Notes: a model not told the origin generated them from the letters alone. 64,000 nt of DNA from Rikenellaceae bacterium (GCA_015059925.1 SUZL01000004.1:1-64000), one strand, 5' to 3'; positions 26,264 to 35,149 are shown, numbered from the stretch's first letter. A program made the numbers and translations.

Positions 26264-27025
26264 ATGAATCGACTTTCAGGAAATGTAACAATCATCACGG
26301 GCGGAGGCAAGGGCATCGGATATGGTCTGGCGGAGGCTTTCGCCGCCGAGGGTTCAAACCTCGTAATCACGGGCCGCACCGAGTCGCGCCTCGTAGCTGC
26401 AAAGGAGAAGTTGGAGCAGGCGTATGGCATCGAGGTGTTGCCCATCGTAGCCGATGGCGCCAACGAGGAGGCTATCAAGAACGTCGTAGAGAAGACCATC
26501 GAGCGCTTCGGCAAGATCAATACGCTGGTAAATAACGCGCAGGTGTCAAAGTCGGGAACACCCCTTGTGGAGCACACGAAGGAGGATTTCGATCTGGCCA
26601 TCTACTCGGGCCTATACGCCGCATTCTTCTATATGCGCGAGTGCTTCCCCTATTTGAAAGAGAGCCGAGGCTCGGTTATCAACTTCGCATCGGGCGCAGG
26701 TCTGTTCGGTAAGCTCGGACAGTCGTCGTACGCCGCCGCCAAGGAGGGTATTCGCGGTATGTCGCGCGTGGCCGCCGCCGAGTGGGGCCCCGATGGCGTG
26801 AGGGTGAATGTCGTATGCCCGCTGGCTATGACCGAGAGCCTGCAGCAGTGGAAGGAGAACTACCCCGAGCTCTTCCAGAAGACCATTCAGGGTATTCCGC
26901 TCGGACGCTTCGCCGACCCGCGTCAGGACATCGGCCGCGTCTGCGTCTTCCTCGCCTCGGACGATGCGTCGTACGTTACGGGCGAGACCATCACCCTGCA
27001 GGGCGGTAGCGGCCTAAGACCGTAA
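26264..27025 (+). CDS. Short-chain dehydrogenase/reductase
   Basis: A 253-residue SDR oxidoreductase. The cofactor motif GGGKGIGYG, the catalytic serine region NFASGAG and YAAAK are present. The usual NNAG motif reads NNAQ. The length and the closing TGETITLQGGSGLRP fit classical tetrameric SDRs. The substrate cannot be inferred: neighbours are a symporter on the other strand and an AraC-type regulator. It is monocistronic, with a strong terminator behind it. Confidence 0.9.
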   Translation: MNRLSGNVTIITGGGKGIGYGLAEAFAAEGSNLVITGRTESRLVAAKEKLEQAYGIEVLPIVADGANEEAIKNVVEKTIERFGKINTLVNNAQVSKSGTPLVEHTKEDFDLAIYSGLYAAFFYMRECFPYLKESRGSVINFASGAGLFGKLGQSSYAAAKEGIRGMSRVAAAEWGPDGVRVNVVCPLAMTESLQQWKENYPELFQKTIQGIPLGRFADPRQDIGRVCVFLASDDASYVTGETITLQGGSGLRP

Positions 27026-27046
27026 GCCCCAATAGTCTTACACACA

Positions 27047-27073
27047 GGAGCACCCGCGGGTGCTCTTTTTTTT
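27047..27073 (+). terminator. Terminator of the SDR gene
   Basis: Stem AGGAGCACCC with GGGTGCTC and eight T residues. Confidence 0.9.
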
Positions 27074-27177
27074 GTAATTTTCCTCTAAATCGCGCCTTTA
27101 TGTTGGATTACTATGCCAGATTAGGGCCCAAAATTAAAAAATTACAGCAAAATGTTGTAATTTCTTTCAAGATTATC

Positions 27178-27207
27178 TTGTAATCGGTAATTTTCTCCAT
27201 ACTTTTG
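27178..27207 (+). promoter_or_regulatory. Promoter of the AraC-family gene
   Basis: TTGT (27178-27181), 18 bases, TACTTTTG (27200-27207). Two direct TTGTAAT repeats flank the upstream part and could be regulator sites. Confidence 0.5.
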
Positions 27208-27247
27208 CTATGCCGTGCAAGGGAAAAACCATCTAAACTATATTTAT

Positions 27248-28168
27248 ATGAACTACAATCAGAATGATAGTCAACCGACTATCGTGAAGTACGTCGAGGC
27301 CAATTATGCGGGCATTCAGCTACTCCGGCTCACCCGTTGTGCCATCGGCTATCTCGTCCGAGGAACAAAATTTATCTACTATGGCGACGCGCGCCACACC
27401 ATCAACAAGGGCGAGATCTTCTATATGGGCGTAGGCAACCACTACGTCGAGGAGATTCTCGACGAGGGACGCCCTTTCGAGCAGATCGTTGTCTATTATT
27501 CGCCCGAGCAGTTGCAACGCATCCTGCTCAACCTGAATATGAACTTCTCGATCAACATCACCAACTCCCACCAGTGCGACTCGTGCCGCCGCCTGAACCA
27601 CGTCGCCCAAGCGGCTCCCGCATCGCTGCGTAGCTTCTTCAACCACGCCGCGACCTATCTTCAGGAGGATAATTTTATGCACGACCAGACGGCCGAGAAC
27701 ATCAAGATGACGGAGCTGATCTACCTCCTCATCTCGCAACGCGACGGCTGCCTGAAGAGCAAGGTGCTGAGCAATGTCGATGCCTCGCGCGACAATTTCG
27801 AGCAGATTGTCTATTCGCACATCTTCAACGACATCTCCATCGAGCGGCTGGCCGAGAAGAGCAATCGCTCGCTCACGTCGTTCAAGAAGGAGTTCAAGCG
27901 CCACTTCTTTATGCCTCCTCACCGCTGGTTCATACGCCAACGACTGATGCAGTCGCGCCTGCTGCTGATCTCGACCTCGAAGTCGATTTCGGAGATCGGC
28001 ATCGAGTGTACCTTCCCCAACACTTCGCATTTTATAAAACTTTTCAAAAAGCAATACGGCACAACACCCGCAATTTACCGCAGTCGCCACTGCAACGGCC
28101 TGCTCGAGGCGGCGCAAAATCCTATGGCTGACAACTATAATGCGCCAGCGACGGCCGTCGGACAGTAG
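27248..28168 (+). CDS. AraC family transcriptional regulator
   Basis: A 306-residue regulator. The N-terminal half is a cupin-like sensor domain; the C-terminal about 100 residues contain two helix-turn-helix motifs of the AraC/XylS type (ISIERLAEKSNRSLTSFKKEF, and the second near ISEIGIECTFPNTSHFIKLFKKQYG). A longer frame reaches 27215, but the ATG at 27248 fits the promoter better. Target genes are not evident: the next gene downstream is on the opposite strand 430 bp away. Confidence 0.9.
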   Translation: MNYNQNDSQPTIVKYVEANYAGIQLLRLTRCAIGYLVRGTKFIYYGDARHTINKGEIFYMGVGNHYVEEILDEGRPFEQIVVYYSPEQLQRILLNLNMNFSINITNSHQCDSCRRLNHVAQAAPASLRSFFNHAATYLQEDNFMHDQTAENIKMTELIYLLISQRDGCLKSKVLSNVDASRDNFEQIVYSHIFNDISIERLAEKSNRSLTSFKKEFKRHFFMPPHRWFIRQRLMQSRLLLISTSKSISEIGIECTFPNTSHFIKLFKKQYGTTPAIYRSRHCNGLLEAAQNPMADNYNAPATAVGQ

Positions 28169-28260
28169 AGAGGGGATAGCAAAACGAAAGTTGAAATTAA
28201 AAATTTTTAATATCTGAAAGCAGAAATTTTACTAAAAAAAAGAAAAAAAGTTGCTTAAGT

Positions 28261-28291
28261 TTTGCAAATCGAAAAAAATCGCTTACTTTTG
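28261..28291 (+). promoter_or_regulatory. Orphan promoter
   Basis: TTTG (28261-28264), 19 bases, TACTTTTG (28284-28291), a full consensus match. No plus-strand protein gene follows; a terminator lies about 70 bases on. Confidence 0.7.
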
Positions 28292-28297
28292 TGATAG

Positions 28298-28397
28298 CAA
28301 AGTGAGGGCCAACCTGTGAAGGCGCCCCACGATTCTCATTAACCTAACTAACCTAACACGGTGGTGGATGTTGCCAGACATCGCACCACTTTTTTTT
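28298..28397 (+). ncRNA. Candidate small RNA of about 100 nt
   Basis: A full promoter match is followed by about 60 bases without a usable reading frame. A strong terminator comes next: GTGGTGGATGT pairs with ACATCGCACCAC, followed by eight T residues. The 5' part contains a short GGGC/GCCC stem and an AACCTAACTAACCTAAC stretch like the leaders of several genes here. It may be an independent small RNA or the leftover leader of a lost gene. No known RNA family was recognised. Confidence 0.5.
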
Positions 28398-28451
28398 GCT
28401 TATCGACGTACTCACGTTATCGGGCAGCCCCCCCGCTCCCGCCGGCCCACC

Positions 28452-28523
28452 TTGCGGCCCTCGGCCGCATTTGCAGTTTCTGACCCACTCCCAAACCCCC
28501 GCCTCAGGCAGGGGCTTCGGTCG
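28452..28523 (+). repeat. Dispersed two-hairpin repeat, copy 2
   Basis: About 72 bp closely similar to 6614-6684: a TGCGGCC/GGCCGCA hairpin, the CTGACCCAC stretch and CCCCGCCTCAGGCAGGGG. The loop of the first hairpin differs while its stem is kept. Confidence 0.7.
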
Positions 28524-28564
28524 CCGCAGGGCGGCTCCATTGACGAAAACCTTAAAGTTATATA

Positions 28565-28601
28565 AAAAGTGGTAGCCTTTGTTTTGACTACCACTTCTCT
28601 T
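28565..28601 (-). terminator. Terminator of polA
   Basis: AAGTGGTAG pairs with CTACCACTT on either side of a 12-base loop, directly after the polA stop codon on the minus strand, with a T run following. Confidence 0.75.
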
Positions 28602-31460
28602 TTAATGCGCCTCTAACCAGTTTTTGCCCACTCCGGCGTCGGAGATGAGCGGAACGGCCAGATCGGCCACGCCCTCCATCGCTTCGCGGACGATGCGCTC
28701 CACGGCCTCGCGCTCCTCGACGAGCATATCGACAATAACCTCGTCGTGCACCTGCAGGATCATCCGCGAGCGAATGCCCTCCGCGCGGAAGCGGCGCAGG
28801 ATCTCCACCATCGCCAGCTTCATAATATCGGCCGCGCTGCCCTGAATCGGGGCGTTGATGGCGTTGCGTTCGGCCACGCCGCGCGCCACAGCATTGCGCG
28901 ACGAAATATCGTTCAGGAAACGGCGGCGACCAAAGACCGTCGTAACGTATCCGCGCTCGCGTGCGTCGGCCACCACGCGCTCCATATACTCTTTGACCTT
29001 GGGGTAGGTGGCGAAGTAACCCTCGATCAGTTCCCTCGCCTCGCCTCGCGGGATGTCGAGTCGCTGGGCCAGTCCGAAGGCCGAGATACCATATATAATA
29101 CCGAAGTTGGCCGTCTTGGCGCGGCGGCGCTCCTCCGATGTAACCTCCTCGATCGACTTGTGGAAGAGCTTGGCGGCTGTAGCGGCGTGGATGTCCTCGC
29201 CCTCGCGGAAGGCCTCGATCAGCGATGGATCGCCACTCAGGTGCGCCATCAGTCTGAGCTCGACCTGACTGTAATCGGCCGAGAGCAGCAGGTGCTCGTC
29301 GTCCGAGGGCACGAAGGCCTCGCGGATACGGCGGCCCATTTGGTCGCGCACGGGTATGTTTTGCAGGTTGGGGTTGGTCGATGAGAGTCGGCCCGTAGCC
29401 GTAACTGCCTGATTGAACGAGGTGTGTATGCGTCCCGAAATGGGATTCACCAGCAGCGGCAGAGCCTCCACGTAGGTCGAAATGAGCTTCTTCACGCCTC
29501 GGTAGCGCAGCACCAGATCGACGATGCGGTGCTTGCCCGCGAAGGTCTGCAGGTACTCCTCGTCGGTCGAGTATTGGCGCGTCTTGGTCATCTTGGGCTT
29601 CTCCGCGAGGCGCAACTTCCCGAACAGCACCTCGCCCAACTGACGTGCCGAGTTGATGTTGAGCGCAGGCTCATCGGCCAGCGTGCGAATCTCGCTCTCA
29701 AGCTCCGCGAGCTCGCGGTTGAGCTCGACGGCGTAGTCGGCCAGCTGCTGCGAGTCGATCTTCACGCCCGCGAGCTCCATCTCGGCCAGAACGTCAATCA
29801 TCGGCTCCTCGATGGTATGGTACAGTTGCTCCAAACCCTGCTCCACGACTTGCGGCCAGAGGACGGCCTTGAGCTGGAGCGTGATGTCGGCATCCTCGGC
29901 GGCGTACTCCTTCACAATCTCCACAGCGACCTGATCCATCGTAAGTTGGCGTGCGCCCTTGCCGATTAGCGACTCAATCGCAATGGGGGTGTAGCGCAGG
30001 TAACGCTCCGCCAAAAAGTTCATATTGTGGCGCGACTCGGGGTCGAGCAGATAGTGCAGGATCATCGTGTCGATCTTCTCGCCGCGCACGCTTATGCCCA
30101 AGCGCGCAAGCACCATCATATCGAACTTTATATTCTGCGCGATTTTGCGCTTGTCGGCATCCTCGAATAGCGGCCTTACCGCCTCGGCGAAGGCGGCTGT
30201 GTTCTCGGGCGTGAAGCTGACGTACCACGCCTCGTGCGGCTCTACGGCCAGTGAGAGACCGACGATGCGGTCGCGGTAGAGGTCAAAACCCGTTGTCTCG
30301 GTGTCGAAGCAGAATTCGTCGTAGCGGCTGATGCGCTCGACAAGCGATTGCAGGTCAGTAAGTTCCGTTATGAGGTGATATTCGTGAGGTGTGTCATTAA
30401 TTGACGCAAATGGCAGCTCCGCCTCCTCTTCCGCTGCGGGAGTTGTGGGAGCTACGGTTGCCGTCGGCTCGGATGTGGTTGCCGTCGGCTCGGGCGTTGC
30501 CATCATCGCAAACAGATCGCCCTGCCCATCCATCGCCGCCTTGCGCTTGGCGGGGCGTTGTGCCGCTTCGGGCTCTGCCGCCACGACGGGCGCAGCTGCT
30601 TGGCTCGGCATCTCGCGCAGGAACGAGGTGAAATCCAGCTCGGTGTAGAGTGCGCGCAGCTCGTCGTAGTTGGGCTCGCACACCTCCAGATCCTCGGCCG
30701 AGAACTCAACGGGCACATCGGTGCAGATCGAGGCCAGACGCTTCGAGAGGAGCAATTTGTCGCCCCACGAGCGAATCTTCTCGCCCTGCTTGCCCTTGAT
30801 ACTCTGCGCATTGGCGAGGATTGTCTCCACGTCGCCCCACTCGCCAACTATCTTGCAGGCGCCCTTCTCGCCGATGCCCGGCACACCCGGAATGTTGTCC
30901 GACGCATCGCCCCAGATGGCCAAGATGTCGCGCACCAGCACGGGGTCGTCGATGCCGTACTTCTCACGTATCTGCTCCTCGCGGATGATCTCCACACCGT
31001 CGCCCTTCTGCTTATAGATGGCGCGGTGAGGGCCGACCAGCTGGCCGTAATCCTTGTCGGGCGTAACCATATAGACGTCATACCCCTCGCTCGAGGCGCG
31101 GTGGGCGAGCGTGCCGATCACGTCGTCGGCCTCGTAGCCCGGAATCTCATATATGGGGATGCGCATCGCCTGCAACAGACGGCGCAGGTAGGGCACCGAG
31201 GCGATGATGTCCTCGGGTGTTGCGGGGCGGTTAGCCTTGTACTCGGGGTAGAGCTCGCAACGGAAACAGCCCCCCTTCGGGTCGAGCGCCACACCCAGAA
31301 GGTCGGGGTGCTCGCGGCGCTGAATGTCGCGCAGGAACTTTGTGAAGCCGAACAGAATGGAGGTGTTCATACCCGCGCGGTTGCGCATCGGGCGACCGAA
31401 GAAGGCGTAGTAGTATTTGAATACGAGCGCGTAGGCGTCGATAAGGAACAGTCGTTTCAT
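28602..31460 (-). CDS. polA: DNA polymerase I
   Basis: A 952-residue enzyme with all three domains. The 5'-3' exonuclease covers about residues 1-290. The 3'-5' exonuclease starts near 370 and keeps the DTE metal-binding motif (FDTETTGFD), so proofreading is probably active. The polymerase domain has DYSQVELR (motif A), RRAKTANFGIIYG (motif B) and QVHDEVIVD (motif C). A low-complexity Ala/Thr/Glu linker of about 60 residues lies between the exonuclease domains. It acts in Okazaki fragment maturation and repair. Confidence 0.97.
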   Translation of the reverse strand: MKRLFLIDAYALVFKYYYAFFGRPMRNRAGMNTSILFGFTKFLRDIQRREHPDLLGVALDPKGGCFRCELYPEYKANRPATPEDIIASVPYLRRLLQAMRIPIYEIPGYEADDVIGTLAHRASSEGYDVYMVTPDKDYGQLVGPHRAIYKQKGDGVEIIREEQIREKYGIDDPVLVRDILAIWGDASDNIPGVPGIGEKGACKIVGEWGDVETILANAQSIKGKQGEKIRSWGDKLLLSKRLASICTDVPVEFSAEDLEVCEPNYDELRALYTELDFTSFLREMPSQAAAPVVAAEPEAAQRPAKRKAAMDGQGDLFAMMATPEPTATTSEPTATVAPTTPAAEEEAELPFASINDTPHEYHLITELTDLQSLVERISRYDEFCFDTETTGFDLYRDRIVGLSLAVEPHEAWYVSFTPENTAAFAEAVRPLFEDADKRKIAQNIKFDMMVLARLGISVRGEKIDTMILHYLLDPESRHNMNFLAERYLRYTPIAIESLIGKGARQLTMDQVAVEIVKEYAAEDADITLQLKAVLWPQVVEQGLEQLYHTIEEPMIDVLAEMELAGVKIDSQQLADYAVELNRELAELESEIRTLADEPALNINSARQLGEVLFGKLRLAEKPKMTKTRQYSTDEEYLQTFAGKHRIVDLVLRYRGVKKLISTYVEALPLLVNPISGRIHTSFNQAVTATGRLSSTNPNLQNIPVRDQMGRRIREAFVPSDDEHLLLSADYSQVELRLMAHLSGDPSLIEAFREGEDIHAATAAKLFHKSIEEVTSEERRRAKTANFGIIYGISAFGLAQRLDIPRGEARELIEGYFATYPKVKEYMERVVADARERGYVTTVFGRRRFLNDISSRNAVARGVAERNAINAPIQGSAADIMKLAMVEILRRFRAEGIRSRMILQVHDEVIVDMLVEEREAVERIVREAMEGVADLAVPLISDAGVGKNWLEAH

Positions 31461-31499
31461 TGGGTGTTATGATCGCGTGGAGCGGCTTGCGGCCACCCC

Positions 31500-31533
31500 A
31501 ATTTTGAATTTTGCATTCTACATTCTACAAATT
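31500..31533 (+). repeat. AT-rich GAATTTTGCATT repeat, copy 2
   Basis: TTTTGAATTTTGCATTC and following units between polA and the queD-like gene. Relative to polA it points the opposite way to the copies that feed promoters. Confidence 0.6.
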
Positions 31534-31977
31534 ATCCTCTGCATACCACTCGGCATACGACGATGCCGTCTCGTGCAGGCGCAGCGAGTAGAGCTCCACC
31601 TCGTCGGGTAGCGTGGCGAGCAGTCGCTCGGCAAAGTCGGAGAGCATATTCTCGCACGTTGGCTGGTAATCGACCATCACGATATTGCTGTATCGGCCCG
31701 CCAGCAGCTCGCGCAGCTCGCATCCCTGCTCCGAGCGTCGCACCACGAAGGCGTGGTCGAACTGTGAGATGATCTGCTCGCCGACGATGCGCTTGAGCAG
31801 CCCGAAGTCCATCACCATACCCTGCTTGGGGTCGTAGGGGTCGGTCGAAGGCTCGCCCTTGATGGTAACGAAGAGGCGGTATGAGTGTCCGTGAATCTCG
31901 CGGCAGGCGCCGTCGTAGCCCTCGAGCGAGTGCGCCGCCTCGAACGAAAACTCCTTAGTCAGACGAATTGTAGCCAT
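31525..31977 (-). CDS. queD: 6-pyruvoyl-tetrahydropterin synthase / QueD family protein
   Basis: A 150-residue T-fold enzyme. Zinc-binding histidines are in FEAAHSL and HGHSY, the catalytic cysteine precedes the latter (GACREIHGH), and the C terminus carries LHETASSYAEW. QueD makes 6-carboxy-tetrahydropterin from dihydroneopterin triphosphate for queuosine synthesis, whereas other family members make biopterin precursors. FolE in this window makes the shared substrate. The ATG at 31977 is used because upstream sequence is AT-rich and non-conserved; a -7 box (TAACTTTG) lies at 32023-32030 on the minus strand. Confidence 0.85.
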   Translation of the reverse strand: MATIRLTKEFSFEAAHSLEGYDGACREIHGHSYRLFVTIKGEPSTDPYDPKQGMVMDFGLLKRIVGEQIISQFDHAFVVRRSEQGCELRELLAGRYSNIVMVDYQPTCENMLSDFAERLLATLPDEVELYSLRLHETASSYAEWYAEDNL

Positions 31978-32168
31978 AGTTTGCTCAAATTTATGTGGTT
32001 TTCCCACGGTGTGGTTATTTGACAAAGTTACACTTTTTTCGCAAAAAAATTTGCACGTTCGGTTTTTTATACATATTTTTGTCGCAGAGTTAATGATAAA
32101 CATTAAAGATTATGCACTAAACGATAAGTTTTTTACTATATTTGTTTAATCATAAAAGTCGAAAACCT

Positions 32169-32810
32169 ATGGCAAAAATTTATATCCCAACATTCGGCGA
32201 GGAGGTCGGCAACGCCATCTCGCACGGCGTGATGAGCATCCTGATGCTGCTGGCCATCCCCTTCGCGGCCGTATATAGTTTCGTGCAGAGCGGTTCGGCG
32301 CTGATGTGCTTTGGCGTGAGTGTGTTTTGCGTGAGTCTGTTCCTGATGTTCCTCATCTCGACCTTGTACCACTCGATGTTGCACGACACGCGCCACAAGG
32401 AGATATTCCACATCCTCGACCACATCTTCATCTACGTCGCCATCGCGGGCAGCTACACCCCCGTAGCGCTCTCTGTGATAGGCGGTTGGCAGGGGTGGCT
32501 GATATTCATCCTGCAGTGGGCGATGGTTATCTTCGGAATCTTCTACAAGTCGCTCAGCCGCCGCTCGATTCCCGCCGTCAGCCTGACGATATATCTGGTG
32601 ATGGGGTGGACCGTGGTCTTCTTCTTCCCGCTCTTCGTGCGCCACGCATCGTGGCAGTTTATCTCGCTCATTGCTCTGGGCGGAGTGTTCTACACCATCG
32701 GGGCGATATTCTATGCAAAGAAGGCGTTTCGACATCACCATCTTGTGTGGCATCTGCTGATTAATCTTGCCGCGGCGGCACATTTCGTAGCGATCGTATT
32801 CTATATATAA
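32169..32810 (+). CDS. Hemolysin III / PAQR family membrane protein
   Basis: A 213-residue protein with seven hydrophobic segments. The conserved motifs of the family are visible: GNAISHG near the N terminus, STLYHS after the third segment, DHIFIYVAIAGSYTP, and WHLLINLAAAAHF near the C terminus. PAQR proteins have a metal site and in eukaryotes act as receptors or ceramidases. The bacterial role is uncertain and the hemolysin name is historical. The ATG at 32169 is preferred over an in-frame codon at 32142. Repeat copy A begins on its stop codon. Confidence 0.9.
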   Translation: MAKIYIPTFGEEVGNAISHGVMSILMLLAIPFAAVYSFVQSGSALMCFGVSVFCVSLFLMFLISTLYHSMLHDTRHKEIFHILDHIFIYVAIAGSYTPVALSVIGGWQGWLIFILQWAMVIFGIFYKSLSRRSIPAVSLTIYLVMGWTVVFFFPLFVRHASWQFISLIALGGVFYTIGAIFYAKKAFRHHHLVWHLLINLAAAAHFVAIVFYI

Positions 32811-32928
32811 AATTGTCTAATAAGGCTCTTTTGGCGTCTGGCCCTACTCGAAATCCTCACATACGTCTGAGTATGCTGCGGTTTCTCGTACGGCGACCAG
32901 CCTCAAAATAGCTCTTCTTATACAATTT
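32810..32928 (+). repeat. Structured 3' element, copy A (119 bp)
   Basis: Imperfect palindrome with end arms AAATTG/CAATTT, middle helix GAAATC/GGTTTC and apical hairpin CATAC/GTATG. It begins on the last base of the hemolysin III gene stop codon. No intrinsic terminator follows before the DUF2975 gene. Confidence 0.85.
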
Positions 32929-32982
32929 TAGGTAGAAATGATATACCATTTTATTAACTCAACCACTTAAAACAATTATCTT

Positions 32983-33666
32983 ATGAAAATCTCAAAAAAA
33001 ATCCAGCGTCGCACCATCATCTTCGCTACGGCGGCGGCGCTGCTGGCTCTGTTCCAGATTCTTCACCTCGGGGTGCAGCTCTTCTACTCGACCAACCCCT
33101 ACGCCGGAACCTATGCCCACACATTCATCGGTCAGCTATCGACCTCATTTACAGCGATGGACATCAGCGACGGCTACGACGAGTTCGCCTACACCATCGA
33201 GCGCGATGCCGAGGGGCAGCCGCTTGTGGAGGCTCTGCCTTCGTCGATGCTGATCTTCTCGCGCAATCCCAACTACGTTCGCCCCGACCACTACGGCTGG
33301 CGGGCCAATCAGATCGTGATCTATGCCGTGCTGGCGCTCTTTGTGGTGATGGTCGTGCTGCTTGCGTGGTTGTTAGTGAGTGCCATTCGAGGCTTCCGTA
33401 CGGGTAACATCTTTCGGGCTGTGCATCCGCGACTGCTGCGATGGCTCGCCGCGACGATGTTTCTCTACTACCTGCTGGTCGATAACCGCGAGGTGTTCCG
33501 TATGATCGCCACGAAGGATATCTACGGCGAGATGATGCCCTTCGAGCTCCTCGGCTCGGTAACGCTCACGGTGGAGTGTTTGGTTGCGCCGTTACTTTTG
33601 CTTATCTTTGCAGAGTTGATGGCCGTAGCGGCCCGCATCAACGAGGAGGAATCAATGACAATCTAA
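32983..33666 (+). CDS. DUF2975 domain membrane protein
   Basis: A 227-residue protein with four hydrophobic segments: one near the N terminus (ATAAALLALFQILHLGVQLF), then an extracytoplasmic part, then three segments (VIYAVLALFVVMVVLLAWLL and two more). DUF2975 proteins of unknown function are commonly encoded next to a small YozG-type helix-turn-helix gene, as here (12 bases downstream). The pair may be a membrane protein and its regulator. Confidence 0.85.
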   Translation: MKISKKIQRRTIIFATAAALLALFQILHLGVQLFYSTNPYAGTYAHTFIGQLSTSFTAMDISDGYDEFAYTIERDAEGQPLVEALPSSMLIFSRNPNYVRPDHYGWRANQIVIYAVLALFVVMVVLLAWLLVSAIRGFRTGNIFRAVHPRLLRWLAATMFLYYLLVDNREVFRMIATKDIYGEMMPFELLGSVTLTVECLVAPLLLLIFAELMAVAARINEEESMTI

Positions 33667-33678
33667 AACCCGACGACG

Positions 33679-33891
33679 ATGGCTATAATAGTAAATTTGG
33701 ATGTGATGCTTGCCCGCCGCAAGATGTCGCTCTCGGAGCTCTCGGAGCGAGTGGATATTTCGATTGTCAATCTGTCGGTACTCAAGACCGGCCGCGCCCG
33801 CGCCGTGCGTTTCACGACGCTCGAGGCTATCTGTCGGGCACTCGACTGCCAGCCGGGGGATATACTCGAGTACCAGCCCGACAAAGAGTAA
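33679..33891 (+). CDS. Small helix-turn-helix (Cro/CI, YozG-like) regulator
   Basis: A 70-residue single-domain DNA-binding protein. The motif LSELSERVDISIVNLSVLKTG forms the helix-turn-helix, and FTTLEAICRALDCQPGDILEY is typical of the Xre/YozG subgroup. It starts 12 bases after the DUF2975 gene and is followed immediately by structured element copy B and a terminator, so the two genes form one unit. Confidence 0.9.
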   Translation: MAIIVNLDVMLARRKMSLSELSERVDISIVNLSVLKTGRARAVRFTTLEAICRALDCQPGDILEYQPDKE

Positions 33892-34010
33892 AAATTGCCT
33901 AACAAGGCTCTTTTGGCATCTGGCTCGTCCTCGAAATCCTCATTTGCGCCCAGCAAACTGCGGTTTCTCGGCCTTCGACCAGCCTCAAAATAGCTCTTGT
34001 TATACAATTT
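33892..34010 (+). repeat. Structured 3' element, copy B (119 bp)
   Basis: Ends AAATTG/CAATTT, outer helix AACAAG/CTTGTT, middle helix GAAATC/GGTTTC, apical hairpin TTTGC/GCAAA. It starts at the base after the stop codon of the small regulator gene. An intrinsic terminator follows 11 bases later. Confidence 0.88.
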
Positions 34011-34021
34011 TAAGATAAAAT

Positions 34022-34051
34022 AAAAGCCTGTCTTTCGGACAGGCTTTTTTT
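34022..34051. terminator. Bidirectional terminator
   Basis: AAAAGCCTGTC pairs with GACAGGCTTTT; T runs on both strands between convergent genes. Confidence 0.9.
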
Positions 34052-34052
34052 C

Positions 34053-35129
34053 TTACGACAACTCCTCGACTATGCGGCGCATCTCGGGATATTGGCGCTC
34101 CATCGATTGCAGCAGCTTGTACTGCGCGTGCGTGCGCACCAACGTGTGGCCCTCGTAGGCGGTCTTCCAATACTTCTCGCCATCCATATAGTCCATCAAA
34201 AAGCGCAACACCTGCTCGAATGTGATGTAGATGGCCGAGAATGCCAGCCACTCCTTCTCGCTTGCGCTCATCGCCTCGCGCTGCTCCGAGAGGTAACCCT
34301 CGGTGTAGGCGCGGAACATCTCGAGGCTCATCTCCACGTTATCCAGCACGGGGTCATCCTCCGCACCCGTATTGGCGTAGGAGCGGATGGCATCGCCGAA
34401 GTCGTTGAGCGACGTTGAGCTCATCACCGTATCCAGATCAATCGCGCAGAGCACATCGCCCGTAGCCGAGTCGAAGAGTATGTTGCTGATCTTGGTGTCG
34501 TTGTGGGTAACGTGGGTGGGGATCTCGCCCGTCTCGACCTTCGACCAGAAGGCCATCATCTCGGCGCGGCGCGACTCGATCCACTCGATCTCCGTCGAGA
34601 GCTCCTTCACGCGGCCCATCGGGTCGTCTTTGAGCATCTGATCCCACTGCTCGAAGCGGTGGCGGATGTTGTGGAAGCCCTTGATGGTCTCGCTCAGCGG
34701 CTGATCGAAGTCCGAGAGCAGGCGCTGGAACTGACCTATGCCCTTGCCACCCTGATAGGCCAGCGCGGGCGAGTCGGCGCGATCGTAGGTCGTCGTGCCG
34801 GGGATGAAGATGCAGACAGCCCAGAAGTTCTCGCCATCCTTGTGATAGAGGGCCCCGTCGTGGGTCTCGATGACGGTGAGTGTCTGGCGCAGAGGATCGG
34901 TGACCTTGCGCTTGATATGCTCCGTTACGGCCTTGATGTTGTCCATCATCGCGGGCACGTCGGGGAAGACGTTGTGATTCTTGCGCTGGAGGATGTAGTC
35001 GGGCGCTGAGCCTACGGTGCGCACCACGAAGGTGTCGTTGATAAAGCCCTCACCCAAGGGGGCGATGCTCTCGACCTCGCCTTCGAGCGAGAAGTGCGAT
35101 GCTATCTCTCTAAGTTTTTCTTGTGTCAT
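34053..35129 (-). CDS. Phosphotransferase of the APH/choline-kinase fold (NahK-like)
   Basis: A 358-residue kinase-like protein. The catalytic loop THNDTKISNILF (HxDxxxxN) and the metal aspartate in AIDLDT match aminoglycoside phosphotransferase-fold small-molecule kinases. The form with N instead of G after H, and the overall length, resemble N-acetylhexosamine 1-kinases of the lacto-N-biose pathway. A sugar kinase is more likely than antibiotic resistance. Its downstream neighbours on the same strand are convergent terminators; the gene upstream (35150-35815) encodes a CBM9-like protein, 20 bases away and probably cotranscribed. Confidence 0.8.
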   Translation of the reverse strand: MTQEKLREIASHFSLEGEVESIAPLGEGFINDTFVVRTVGSAPDYILQRKNHNVFPDVPAMMDNIKAVTEHIKRKVTDPLRQTLTVIETHDGALYHKDGENFWAVCIFIPGTTTYDRADSPALAYQGGKGIGQFQRLLSDFDQPLSETIKGFHNIRHRFEQWDQMLKDDPMGRVKELSTEIEWIESRRAEMMAFWSKVETGEIPTHVTHNDTKISNILFDSATGDVLCAIDLDTVMSSTSLNDFGDAIRSYANTGAEDDPVLDNVEMSLEMFRAYTEGYLSEQREAMSASEKEWLAFSAIYITFEQVLRFLMDYMDGEKYWKTAYEGHTLVRTHAQYKLLQSMERQYPEMRRIVEELS

Positions 35130-35149
35130 ATCTTTTAATGTAAATTTTT

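Noticed and set aside
33892..34010. Short minus-strand reading frames inside the structured 3' elements with similar peptide endings.
   Set aside because: Paired base changes preserve helices rather than the encoded residues, frames are not kept in every copy, and no start or promoter fits. The similarity follows from the repeat itself.
33892..34010. Integron attC sites as an explanation for the 3' elements (left ends such as GCCTAAC fit the RYYYAAC box).
   Set aside because: Right ends read GTTATAC or GTTATAA and do not fit GTTRRRY, some left ends fail, the tagged genes are housekeeping genes, and no IntI gene is present. Worth a quick search, but not supported.
34053..35129. Aminoglycoside resistance kinase.
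   Set aside because: The fold is shared, but motif details, length and the neighbouring CBM9-like gene point to a sugar kinase of the NahK type.
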